Of a stretch of 64,000 nucleotides of DNA, positions 55,601-63,417 are shown in pieces. Under the pieces are notes generated by a model that did not search any database, was not told the DNA's origin, and saw only the letters and a list, made by a program, of their open reading frames with translations. Position numbers and translations under genes: made by a program. Source of the DNA: Lyngbya aestuarii BL J (GTDB taxonomy: Bacteria > Cyanobacteriota > Cyanobacteriia > Cyanobacteriales > Microcoleaceae); the NCBI RefSeq assembly GCF_000478195.2, contig NZ_AUZM01000033.1, positions 1 through 64,000 on the forward strand, in the 5' to 3' direction. How positions within the stretch are numbered: position 1 is the stretch's first letter; the number at the start of each line of letters is the position of its first letter.

Positions 55601-56036
55601 TTGCAGTCAAATATTCCAAATGACAAGGATCAAGAGAACGATAGCGAATATCCTCCTCGTGAGTTGTCCCATCATCAAGTTCTTGAAAGTGACTATGACC
55701 AATTTCCTGAGTTTCAGTATTGATCACAGAACGAACTCGTGATTTAATATATAACTCTCGGGCTTCTGGTGGAATATCTCCAGCCGGAAAATTCAATCCC
55801 AAAAGTGAGGGTAAACGGTTTTCAAAAATCGATTCAGCCACCACCTGACCGCTCGCATCCGGATGAAACTTGTAAATTTTGACGCGATCTGTTCCTAATA
55901 ATAAACGAACTTCTGCGGCCGTTGCTGCTAAAATCTCGGTCAGTTTTAGTGATTGTCGAATGCGATTGGTAATTCGATGCAGTACACTACCATACTCTAA
56001 ATTGACTTTTAGTGTCTGTGGTTTGGAAATTTCCAC
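52698..56036 (-). CDS. multi-GAF (phytochrome/cyanobacteriochrome-like) sensor histidine kinase
   Basis: GTG at 56036 follows GAGAGG by seven bases and gives 1112 residues; a TTG two codons upstream is the alternative. GAF1 (about 18-200) is phytochrome-like, with FPAGDIPPEARELY and the bilin-attachment pair Cys138-His139 in DPCHLEYLTAMGV. GAF2 (about 210-425) is divergent and lacks such a Cys. GAF3 (about 458-622) has the cyanobacteriochrome-type LTNCHVDILNQF with Cys559. GAF4 (about 650-815) is its close paralogue, but Phe750 replaces the Cys (SPFHLEML). A HisKA-like domain (GVAHEINNPVNF, His856) and HATPase (NLLSNAIDAI, GTGLGLSIS) complete it. GAF3 and GAF4 are clearly a tandem duplication. 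It is probably a light sensor; its response regulator is not adjacent. Confidence 0.88.
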   Translation of the reverse strand: MEISKPQTLKVNLEYGSVLHRITNRIRQSLKLTEILAATAAEVRLLLGTDRVKIYKFHPDASGQVVAESIFENRLPSLLGLNFPAGDIPPEARELYIKSRVRSVINTETQEIGHSHFQELDDGTTHEEDIRYRSLDPCHLEYLTAMGVKSSVSVPIMNQDHLWGLLVSHHSESRTTPDEELRLLQTVVDQLSVAIAHSELLTQAEERANLQTCINRINSFLHSSSSIELQPALEEIITTLAGSGGRLCIKANPFNLKDDTIKSFEYCLKSQNIQIYTQGKQPQIPEVSLYPLMEQYSVWSEHYQSENYDIWAISDLFKEDKLRNLQSAFYQTKIRSLLMIPLHYRQELLGYLSIFRDELETEKLWAGRVEDDKRQLSPQISFEVWREQKRRERPKWTENELELARSLGHQFSSAIYQYQMRQQMQALNASLEIKVQERTLKLEETAHNLRKSTEQQRVLFDVVTKMRNSLNLETIFRTTTKELCKFLQTERVSVYRFNSDWGGEFVGDYEFVDSQWSNLEIGVNTVWDDTYLQETQGGRYRHGETFVVNDVEQAGLTNCHVDILNQFHIKAFVTAPIFVGQKLWGILAVYQHTCSRKWETSEVQFISQVATQLGVAIQQAQLLIQTRKQTLKLRQAAADSQRIVKQQQVLFDVVAKIRNSLNIQKIFQTTTQETGRVLQADRVVVYQFNDDWGGEFIHDYEFVLPQWKSLVSLGLTSWGDNCLKETEGGRFREGKTLAVNNIYQAKYSPFHLEMLEKLQVKSYLITPIFFGHKLWGLLVAYQHSTTRRWQSLEVGFFSQVAAQLGVAIQQANLLNKTQNQTEKLTQTLHQLQKTQTQLIQTEKMSSLGQLVAGVAHEINNPVNFIHANLSPISEYADNLLTLFSLYQKNSDQTDPEIVEYSQDVDIDFVAEDLPKVIDSMKMGVDRIRQIVRSLQNFSRLDQSEVQAVNIHDGIDSTLMILQHRLKASGDLTEIQVIKKYGNLPLIECYPGQLNQVFMNLLSNAIDAIRDRNKQKYIQQEQKVDSGMIQISTELMINNRVLIRIIDNGIGMSEMVKNRIFDSFFTTKSLGKGTGLGLSISYQVVTDQHKGELKCHSVVGEGTEFSIEIPVCQ

Positions 56037-56042
56037 GCCCAA

Positions 56043-56413
56043 CCTCTCAAATTTATATAAATACTGAATTTAGACATTGCCCCAATACGATGAACCCCAT
56101 AGTGTTTGATCAATTGCCAAATTGATTATTCAAGTTACTGATCGCGTTGACAAAGCTATCAATCTGTGTCTATCTGTACTCGACAAATCCATCAATTCAG
56201 GCAAAAAAGTCAGATGCAGAAAAAAAGTTAAGATGCAAAGAGATCGAAGTTCACATGATCGATTTTAACGCTTGTCATTTTCATTTGGATAGAACGAACC
56301 CGGTAATCCTCTCGATCAATTGTCTAAAAGTTGCAAATCTTATCAAACATCCCAAGTCCCAAGTTTTGATAAGATAATCAAACTACAATCGATCAACTGT
56401 CGAGCTACGAAAC
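56043..56413. other. 371-base divergent intergenic region
   Basis: This gap separates the multi-GAF kinase (minus) from purD (plus) and should contain both promoters. A 76-codon TTG-started reading (56147-56377) has no ribosome site or recognisable features and is not accepted as a gene. Nothing else was identified. Confidence 0.45.
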
Positions 56414-57685
56414 GTGAATGTTTTAGTTGTTGGAAATGGGGGCCGCGAACACGCCCTCGCCTGGACATTACTGCGATCGCCCAATGTCAAACAAGTGATC
56501 TGCACCCCAGGAAACGGAGGAACCGCTACTCTCAAAGGCTGTCAGAATCATCCGGTTGCTGTCGATGACTTTGAGGGAATCAAACGTATTGCTCAAAAGT
56601 ATAACGTTTCTCTCGTCATTGTTGGCCCTGAAGTGCCACTTGCGTTAGGGATTACCGATTATTTACAACAAGACAATATTCCGGTATTTGGCCCGAACCA
56701 GGCCGGGGCGCAACTTGAAGCCAGTAAAGCTTGGGCGAAAAACCTGATGCAGCAAGCCCAGATTCCTACCGCCCAAACCGCAGTGTTTACCGATGCAGAA
56801 ACAGCCAAAGCCTATGTCAAAACCGCACCAATTGTGATTAAAGCTGATGGTTTAGCCGCAGGAAAAGGGGTGACGGTTGCTGATCGTGTAGAACTGGCCC
56901 ACTCTGCCATTGATGCGATTTTTGCAGGCGAATTTGGCAGTGAAAATCAGACAGTAGTGGTCGAAGAATATTTAACCGGTCAAGAAGTCTCTGTACTCGC
57001 CCTCACAGACGGTCAAACCATTCGTTCGTTAATTCCCGCCCAAGATCATAAAGCGATTGGTGAAGGGGATACAGGCTCAAATACAGGGGGAATGGGGGCT
57101 TATGCTCCGACCCCCATTTTGACAGATTCCTTAAAACAACGGATTCAAACAGAAGTTCTCGAACCCACACTAGCGACATTGCAAAAGTGGGGAATTGACT
57201 ATCGAGGTGTGATTTATGCCGGGTTAATGATTACCCCAGATGGAGAACCCAAAGTTTTAGAATTTAATTGTCGATTTGGTGATCCCGAAACCCAAGCGGT
57301 TCTCGCGTTGTTAGAAACCCCGCTTGATGAACTAATACTGGCTTGCTGTCAACAACGGTTAGCTCAATTTCCGCCCCTATCCTGGAAACCTGGAGTCGCA
57401 GTCTGTGTCGTTTTGGCCTCTGGTGGCTATCCCGGATCTTATCAAAAAGGTTACGCTATTACTGGACTAGAACAGGCAGAAGCCAAAGGTGCAACAGTCT
57501 TTCACGCCGGAACGAAACTGCAAGGGGAGCAAGTGATTACCGATGGGGGGCGAGTGTTGGGAGTGACCGCAGTGGGTTCGACTTTTGAACAAGCCATCAC
57601 AAATTCCTATGAAGCGTTAGACTGTATCCAGTTTAAGCAGATGTATTGTCGGCGTGATATTGGCTTTCGGATAGCCAAGCTTTAG
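56414..57685 (+). CDS. purD: phosphoribosylamine-glycine ligase
   Basis: This 423-residue ATP-grasp enzyme joins glycine to phosphoribosylamine in step two of purine synthesis. The N-terminal MNVLVVGNGGREHALAW, the ATP-grasp loop VIKADGLAAGKGVTVA (about 136-151), and the metal/ligand block EFNCRFGDPETQAVL (about 279-293) are all intact, and length is standard. The start is GTG at 56414 with no strong ribosome site. It is followed 132 bases later by nblS on the same strand; I recall this pair in other cyanobacteria, but that is memory, not a search. An inverted repeat AGAACTC/GAGTTCT (57689-57726) lies between the two genes without a T-run. Confidence 0.95.
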   Translation: MNVLVVGNGGREHALAWTLLRSPNVKQVICTPGNGGTATLKGCQNHPVAVDDFEGIKRIAQKYNVSLVIVGPEVPLALGITDYLQQDNIPVFGPNQAGAQLEASKAWAKNLMQQAQIPTAQTAVFTDAETAKAYVKTAPIVIKADGLAAGKGVTVADRVELAHSAIDAIFAGEFGSENQTVVVEEYLTGQEVSVLALTDGQTIRSLIPAQDHKAIGEGDTGSNTGGMGAYAPTPILTDSLKQRIQTEVLEPTLATLQKWGIDYRGVIYAGLMITPDGEPKVLEFNCRFGDPETQAVLALLETPLDELILACCQQRLAQFPPLSWKPGVAVCVVLASGGYPGSYQKGYAITGLEQAEAKGATVFHAGTKLQGEQVITDGGRVLGVTAVGSTFEQAITNSYEALDCIQFKQMYCRRDIGFRIAKL

Positions 57686-57817
57686 GACAGAACTCACCCA
57701 ATTATTAGCAATTGATGAGGAGTTCTAAAATAAACAATCTGGCTGTTTAACAAAACTTAACTTAGAATTAGCAGTGGGTATGATAATGAATAGTTCGGTA
57801 AACTAACCCTATGGTTC

Positions 57818-60076
57818 ATGGCTTCATCCCAACTGCAAAAAACTCAGATCTCAAACCGTCGGGAGATGATCGCAATTCTGAAAAAAATTGGTGAAATTAT
57901 CGCAAACTGGTGGTCGGAGTTTACCCTCCAGACCCGGTTAATGGCCGGAGCAACTCTAGTTGTTTCCTTATTGATGAGTGGTTTAACCTTCTGGGCGGTT
58001 AATGCCATTCAAGAAGACGCACGTCTCAATGATACCCGCTACGGTCGAGATCTAGGCTTACTGTTAGCCGCAAATGTTGCCCCTTTGATCGCTGACAACA
58101 AACGCGATGAAGTCGCCCGTTTTTCTCGACAATTTTATACCAGTACCTCCAGTGTCCGGTATATGTTGTACGCTGACCCAGATGGGGAGATCTTTCTCGG
58201 TTTACCGTTTTCAGATTCAGCCGTTCAAAATTCTCTCACGCTCAGACGGCGGATGCAACTCCCGGATAATTTTATTACCAGTATAAAAGCGGGAGATTTT
58301 ACTTCTATTCCGATGGTACGTCAACACATGACCCCTGCTGGACAGGTGACAGATGTGTTTGTTCCCTTGATGGATGAAGGACAATATTGGGGAATTTTAG
58401 CCATTGGAATTAATCCAAATCCCACCGTTGTTGTCTCCTCAAATTTAACGCGGGATGTGACTCTAGCAGTGTTTGTCTCAATTTGGGTGATGGTGATTTT
58501 AGGGGCGGTATTTAATGCCTTAACCATTACTCAACCGATCAAAGAACTGTTAAGAGGAGTTCAAAATATTACCGCCGGAAATTTTCACCAACGAGTTGAT
58601 TTACCCTTTGGTGGAGAACTGGGGGAATTAATCATTAGCTTTAATAAAATGGCTGAACGACTCGAAAGCTATGAAGCTCAAAATATTGAGGAGTTAACCG
58701 CCGAAAAAGCCAAGCTAGAAACCCTGGTTCTAACGATTGCAGATGGAGCAATCTTATTAGATGCTCAGTTAAATTTAATCTTAGTGAATCCCACCGCTCG
58801 ACGTCTATTTAACTGGGATGGAAAAAGCGTTATTGGGGAAAATGCGATCAATCATTTCCCCTTACCGTTATTACAAGAAATCTCTCAACCCTTACAACAA
58901 ATCGCTAGTGGAAATCAAGAAGGGGGAGAATTTCGCTGTTCTTTAAGCGAACCCACAAATCGGACTCTCAGAATTCTCCTCAATACAGTTTTATTACATA
59001 AAGCACCAGGATTAGATCCCCTTTGTGGAAGTTGTTTTAGCCACACGAATGAGACGTGTAACTCTCCCGAACATCCCCAGGCTAATGAAAGTAGTTTGTA
59101 TCAACACCACGATCATTTAAAACTCGAAGATCAATATCGGGACAGTCTGAAAGGAATTGCGATGACCATTCAGGATATTACCCGAGAAGTTGAATTAAAC
59201 GAAGCCAAAAGTTATTTTATTAGTAACGTCTCCCACGAACTGAGAACCCCACTTTTTAATATTAAATCCTTTATTGAAACCCTCCATGATTATGGTGAGG
59301 ATTTAACCGAAGCTGAACGACGAGAATTTTTAGAAACTGCTAACTATGAAACGGATCGTTTAACTCGTTTAGTCAATGATGTATTAGATTTATCCCGGTT
59401 AGAATCTTGTCGAATTTATCACTTTGAAGGGATCGATATTGCTCAACCGATTGAACAAACTTTACGCACCTACCAACTCAACGCCAAAGACAAAGGAATA
59501 GAGTTGAGTCAGGAGGTTGAACCCGACTTACCCCCTGTCTTAGGTCATTATGATCTATTGCTACAAGTCTTTGCAAATTTAGTGGGGAATTCCCTCAAAT
59601 TTACACAAGCTGGAGGACGGGTGATTATTCGCGCCTATCTTTTAGAGGATGATCAACCCAAAGTTATCAGCAAAGAAGCCGAAGAAATCGAAAAAGGCGG
59701 CTGGATTATTTCTCCACCCCCCCCTCGTCCACTAGATGAGAAAATTGGGTTAGAAATTCCTTCCTCTCCTCAATATGTGCGAATCGAAGTTTCTGATACG
59801 GGAAGCGGAATTGCAGCCGAAGATCAAGAAGCTGTATTTAGTCGGTTTTACCGAGTTGAAAATCGAGTTCACACCTTAGAAGGAACTGGGCTAGGATTAT
59901 CTATTGTTCGCAATATTATGGAAAAACATCACAGTCAAATTCACTTAATTAGTGAGTTGGGAATTGGCACCACATTTTGGTTTGATTTAGCTGTCTACCA
60001 AGATTTTCAAGATTTTCAGGCTCACACAAAAGAGATAGAATATATCAATAAGTCTTTACCGAACAACAACAACTAA
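57818..60076 (+). CDS. nblS: sensor histidine kinase NblS (Hik33/DspA type)
   Basis: This is a 752-residue membrane kinase conserved in nearly all cyanobacteria. It signals high light, nutrient, cold and osmotic stress to RpaB and controls phycobilisome breakdown. Two helices (about 38-60 and 213-235) enclose an extracytoplasmic sensor loop. A HAMP segment (TITQPIKELLRGVQNITAGN), a PAS domain (about 300-450), HisKA (YFISNVSHELRTPLFN, His473) and HATPase (NLVGNSLKFTQ, DTGSGIA, GTGLGLSIVRN) follow. Within the PAS-to-HisKA part an insertion carries Cys403, Cys406 and Cys414, then His430, His431 and His433, which may bind a metal or respond to redox; I do not know how widely this is shared. The ATG at 57818 is preferred. 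NblS is usually single-copy and often essential. Confidence 0.9.
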   Translation: MASSQLQKTQISNRREMIAILKKIGEIIANWWSEFTLQTRLMAGATLVVSLLMSGLTFWAVNAIQEDARLNDTRYGRDLGLLLAANVAPLIADNKRDEVARFSRQFYTSTSSVRYMLYADPDGEIFLGLPFSDSAVQNSLTLRRRMQLPDNFITSIKAGDFTSIPMVRQHMTPAGQVTDVFVPLMDEGQYWGILAIGINPNPTVVVSSNLTRDVTLAVFVSIWVMVILGAVFNALTITQPIKELLRGVQNITAGNFHQRVDLPFGGELGELIISFNKMAERLESYEAQNIEELTAEKAKLETLVLTIADGAILLDAQLNLILVNPTARRLFNWDGKSVIGENAINHFPLPLLQEISQPLQQIASGNQEGGEFRCSLSEPTNRTLRILLNTVLLHKAPGLDPLCGSCFSHTNETCNSPEHPQANESSLYQHHDHLKLEDQYRDSLKGIAMTIQDITREVELNEAKSYFISNVSHELRTPLFNIKSFIETLHDYGEDLTEAERREFLETANYETDRLTRLVNDVLDLSRLESCRIYHFEGIDIAQPIEQTLRTYQLNAKDKGIELSQEVEPDLPPVLGHYDLLLQVFANLVGNSLKFTQAGGRVIIRAYLLEDDQPKVISKEAEEIEKGGWIISPPPPRPLDEKIGLEIPSSPQYVRIEVSDTGSGIAAEDQEAVFSRFYRVENRVHTLEGTGLGLSIVRNIMEKHHSQIHLISELGIGTTFWFDLAVYQDFQDFQAHTKEIEYINKSLPNNNN

Positions 60077-60172
60077 AGGAAGCCGATCATCTTGTATTTC
60101 ATCTTACCTTTTTTGTTTTTTTTAAAGAGCGATCAGAAGATGGCTAATCTCCTTGATCGCCCTGTAAATCTG

Positions 60173-63100
60173 CTAAAAGAGTGAATCTGCCGATGATTTT
60201 TTTGCGGTATTTACGGGAAAGTGTGTGCGAACGGCATTGTCTTTTTGTATGGGTATTAACCGCTTACCAAACTGACTATAAAGCGCGGGAATAACCAACA
60301 ACGTTAACGCCGTAGACGTAACTAAACCGCCCAAAACCACAATCGCCAACGGTTGTAAAATCTCATTTCCGGCGCCGGTGGCGATCGCTAAAGGTAACAT
60401 TCCCAAAGCCGAAGTTAAAGCCGTCATTAAAATAGCGTTCACCCGTTCCAAAGAACCGTTAACAATTACATCTTTAAGAAACATTCCCCGGGCGAACTTT
60501 TTGTTATAGTTATCCACCAACAACAAACCGTTACGAACCGCCACCCCAAACAGCGTAATAAAACCGATCAGAGAAGCAACAGAAATCACGCCCCCCGTCA
60601 CTAAAATCGAGACAATACCGCCAACCAACGCCAGCGGTAAATTAAGCATGATCGCCAGGGTTGCGGGAAGCGATTTAACAGAAAAGAACATCAACACCGC
60701 AATCACAAACGCCGCCAAAATGCTGTATATCAGCAGGTTATTAGTCGCATTTTGTTCGGCTTCAAACTGACCGCCGTACTGAATAAAATAACCCTTCGGC
60801 AGTTGAACATTCTGTTTAATTGCGGCTTGAATATCGCCAACCACGCTCCCCAAATCCCGCTCGTAAACGTTCGCCGAAACCACAATTAACCGGGAAACAT
60901 CCTCGCGATTTACAACATTTGCCCCCATCCCATATTCAACCTCTGCAACCTCTCCCAGAGGAATAATTTGACCCGTCGGAGTCGAAATCGGAACCCCACG
61001 AATGGCATCCAAACTGTTGCGAGCATCCTCGGTTAACGAAACAGAAATATCGACAAGCTGCTGGTTTTCTGGAACTTGCGACACCACCCGACTATTAAGA
61101 GCCGTTTCCACAATCTCCGATAATTGTTCCATCGTCAACCCATAAATTGCTGCGGATCGGCGATTATATTTAATTTGCACCTGGCGGATAGGTAATTGCG
61201 GTTCTAGCTGCAAGTCTACTACCCCAGAAATTGGCTTGATCGCATCTCGAACCCGTTCGCCAATTGCACGGAGTTCAGCCAAATCAGGCCCAAAAATTTT
61301 AATCGCGATCGCACTTCTCACCCCCGATAAAACCTCATCCATACGGTGAGAAATAAACCCGCCAATATTGGGAGCAACCCCCGGTAATTTTAAAAACATT
61401 TCCCGCAGTTCCTTAACGCTGGCTTCGCGATTTTTGAGCGCAATATCGCTGAGTTCGACATCAACATGAGCCATATTTACCCCCGCCCCGTCCGCATCGC
61501 CGGGAGTTCGCCCCGCCCGCACCTGCACCCATTCATAAAGGGGATTATCCTGGAGCGAGTTAGACAGCGCCATCCCCGCCCGGTTGGTCATATCCAGAGA
61601 AACCCCCGGATACAATACCATTGAATTGACCAACGATTTCTCTTGAAATTCGGGCAAAAATACCCGTCCCAAAGACGGAACGATCGCACAAGTTGCAACC
61701 AACGCGGCGAGCGCCATTGTTAATATAATTTGAGGCGATCGCAGCGACACATTCAACAGAGGACGATACAAACGTTCCGCCCAACGGGAAATAAACGTGC
61801 CTTCTTGGGGCAAAGTTTCGTTAGCCAATAAAATCGCACAAAGTGCCGGAGAAAGCGTCATCGCCACCAAAGTAGACGCGCAGATCGACAGCAAATAAGC
61901 CAACCCCATCGGCGCAAAAATTCGCCCTTCCACACCCGTTAAACTAAAAATTGGGGCGAAAACCACCACAATAATTACCGTCGAAAAAATTACCGCCAAA
62001 CGAACTTCTACAGAGGTATCATAAACCACCAGAAAAGGATGTTTTGGATTGTCCTGGGCCTGATTGTTTCGCAGTCCCCGATAACAGTTTTCCATGTCTA
62101 CGATCGCATCATCAACCACCGATCCGATCGCCACTACCAAACCGCCCAAAGTCATGGTATTAATGCCCAAACCCAGGGCTTTCATAAACATTAACCCGAC
62201 CAATAAAGAAAGGGGAATGGCGCTCAAAGTAATAGCTGCCGTCCGCCAATTCATCAAAAATAGCAGCATAATTACCGACACGATAATGATGCCTTGAATC
62301 AGAGAACCGCTAACATTCCGAATGGCAGAATCAATAAAATTAGACTGGCGAAAAGTGCGGACGATTTGCACGTCGGGGGGAAACGTTGGCCGCAACGATG
62401 CCATCACCGCTTCAACGGCTTTGGTAACGGTGGGGGTATCCACATCGGGTTGTTTATTAATCATCAAGACAACCGCAGGCTGACCGTTAAAACTGGCATC
62501 CCCCCGCTTGAGGGCGGCACCGGTTTTCACCTCCGCCACGTCTTCCAACAAAATAGGGTTGCCGTTTTGCACCTTCACCACCGACTGCTGCAAGTCTTCG
62601 ATCGAGTTAACCTGTCCGATCCCCCGCACCAAAAGTTCTTGACCCCCGCCAATGAGGAAACCGCCCGGAGCGTTAGAATTTGCGCCCCTGGCGGCGTCGG
62701 TGACTTCGGTTAGGGAAACGTCCAGCGATCGCAATTTTGCCGGATCGACCAACACCTGTTCTTGGCGTTCGTCGCCCCCGTAAATGGTCACTTGAGAGAC
62801 TCCCGGCACCGACAGAATTTGATTGCTGAGGGTGACTTCCACCAGCCGCCGCAGATCCATAAGGGACGTTTGCCCCTGTTCATTGACCGTGAAAGCGTAC
62901 TGCAATATCGTACCGAGGGGGGAGACAAAAGGCGAAATTTCCGGGGGATGTGCGGCCTCTGGTAGCTGGTTGGTGACTTGTTGGAGGCGCTCCGTTACCG
63001 ATTGTCGCGCTTTGTAAATGTCGGCATTTTGGTCAAACACCACCTGCACCATCGACAGCCCCACCTTGGAAGACGATCGCACCGTAGTTACTCCCGGCAG

Positions 63101-63337
63101 ACCGTTCACGGCGCTTTCAATGGGGACGGTAATTTGGGTTTCGACTTCTTCGGGCGCCAGTCCCACCGCTTCGGTTTGAATATCGACTTGCGGGGGTGCA
63201 AATTCGGGGAACACATCCAGGGGCATTTGACTAACGTTAAAAACCCCCCAGACTGTTACCAAAATCGCTCCCACGACGATTAGCCAGCGGTGGGCGATCG
63301 AAGTTTTGAGCGTATTATTGAGTATTGAATTTAGCAT
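60173..63337 (-). CDS. RND efflux permease, CusA/CzcA (heavy-metal) type
   Basis: This is an inner-membrane RND permease of about 1054 residues; the ATG at 63337 (MLNSILNNTLKTSIAHRW) fits the family start better than a GTG 20 codons earlier. The motif GLAPEEVETQITVPIE near residue 60 and the relay AIGSVVDDAIVDMENCYRG (about 410-428) are those of the CusA/CzcA branch rather than AcrB. The second half has TLFGVAVRNGLLLVDNY in helix 10. Length fits. Substrate is probably a divalent or monovalent metal ion, but no metal-binding Met triad could be confirmed by eye. The adaptor gene is upstream on the same strand with 80 bases between, and the GC content (about half) is above most of the window. 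Confidence 0.92.
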   Translation of the reverse strand: MLNSILNNTLKTSIAHRWLIVVGAILVTVWGVFNVSQMPLDVFPEFAPPQVDIQTEAVGLAPEEVETQITVPIESAVNGLPGVTTVRSSSKVGLSMVQVVFDQNADIYKARQSVTERLQQVTNQLPEAAHPPEISPFVSPLGTILQYAFTVNEQGQTSLMDLRRLVEVTLSNQILSVPGVSQVTIYGGDERQEQVLVDPAKLRSLDVSLTEVTDAARGANSNAPGGFLIGGGQELLVRGIGQVNSIEDLQQSVVKVQNGNPILLEDVAEVKTGAALKRGDASFNGQPAVVLMINKQPDVDTPTVTKAVEAVMASLRPTFPPDVQIVRTFRQSNFIDSAIRNVSGSLIQGIIIVSVIMLLFLMNWRTAAITLSAIPLSLLVGLMFMKALGLGINTMTLGGLVVAIGSVVDDAIVDMENCYRGLRNNQAQDNPKHPFLVVYDTSVEVRLAVIFSTVIIVVVFAPIFSLTGVEGRIFAPMGLAYLLSICASTLVAMTLSPALCAILLANETLPQEGTFISRWAERLYRPLLNVSLRSPQIILTMALAALVATCAIVPSLGRVFLPEFQEKSLVNSMVLYPGVSLDMTNRAGMALSNSLQDNPLYEWVQVRAGRTPGDADGAGVNMAHVDVELSDIALKNREASVKELREMFLKLPGVAPNIGGFISHRMDEVLSGVRSAIAIKIFGPDLAELRAIGERVRDAIKPISGVVDLQLEPQLPIRQVQIKYNRRSAAIYGLTMEQLSEIVETALNSRVVSQVPENQQLVDISVSLTEDARNSLDAIRGVPISTPTGQIIPLGEVAEVEYGMGANVVNREDVSRLIVVSANVYERDLGSVVGDIQAAIKQNVQLPKGYFIQYGGQFEAEQNATNNLLIYSILAAFVIAVLMFFSVKSLPATLAIMLNLPLALVGGIVSILVTGGVISVASLIGFITLFGVAVRNGLLLVDNYNKKFARGMFLKDVIVNGSLERVNAILMTALTSALGMLPLAIATGAGNEILQPLAIVVLGGLVTSTALTLLVIPALYSQFGKRLIPIQKDNAVRTHFPVNTAKKSSADSLF

Positions 63338-63379
63338 TGAAATCGTCGGAGAAAATTCAGGGGAATAGGCAAACACGTA

Positions 63380-63400
63380 GGGGCGCAACGCTTGCACCCC
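63380..63400. repeat. small GC-rich palindrome between the RND genes
   Basis: GGGGCGCAA (63380-63388) pairs with TTGCACCCC (63392-63400), with one C-A mismatch and a CGC loop. GTAGGGGCGCAACGCTTGC-type palindromes recur in cyanobacterial genomes. It lies in the spacer between adaptor stop and permease start, where it could tune operon expression. Confidence 0.5.
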
Positions 63401-63417
63401 AGGGTTTTCTGGTTGTT

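Noticed and set aside
56147-56377. 76-codon reading in the gap before purD
   Set aside because: TTG start without ribosome site, odd composition and no recognisable family; the gap is better explained as a divergent promoter region.
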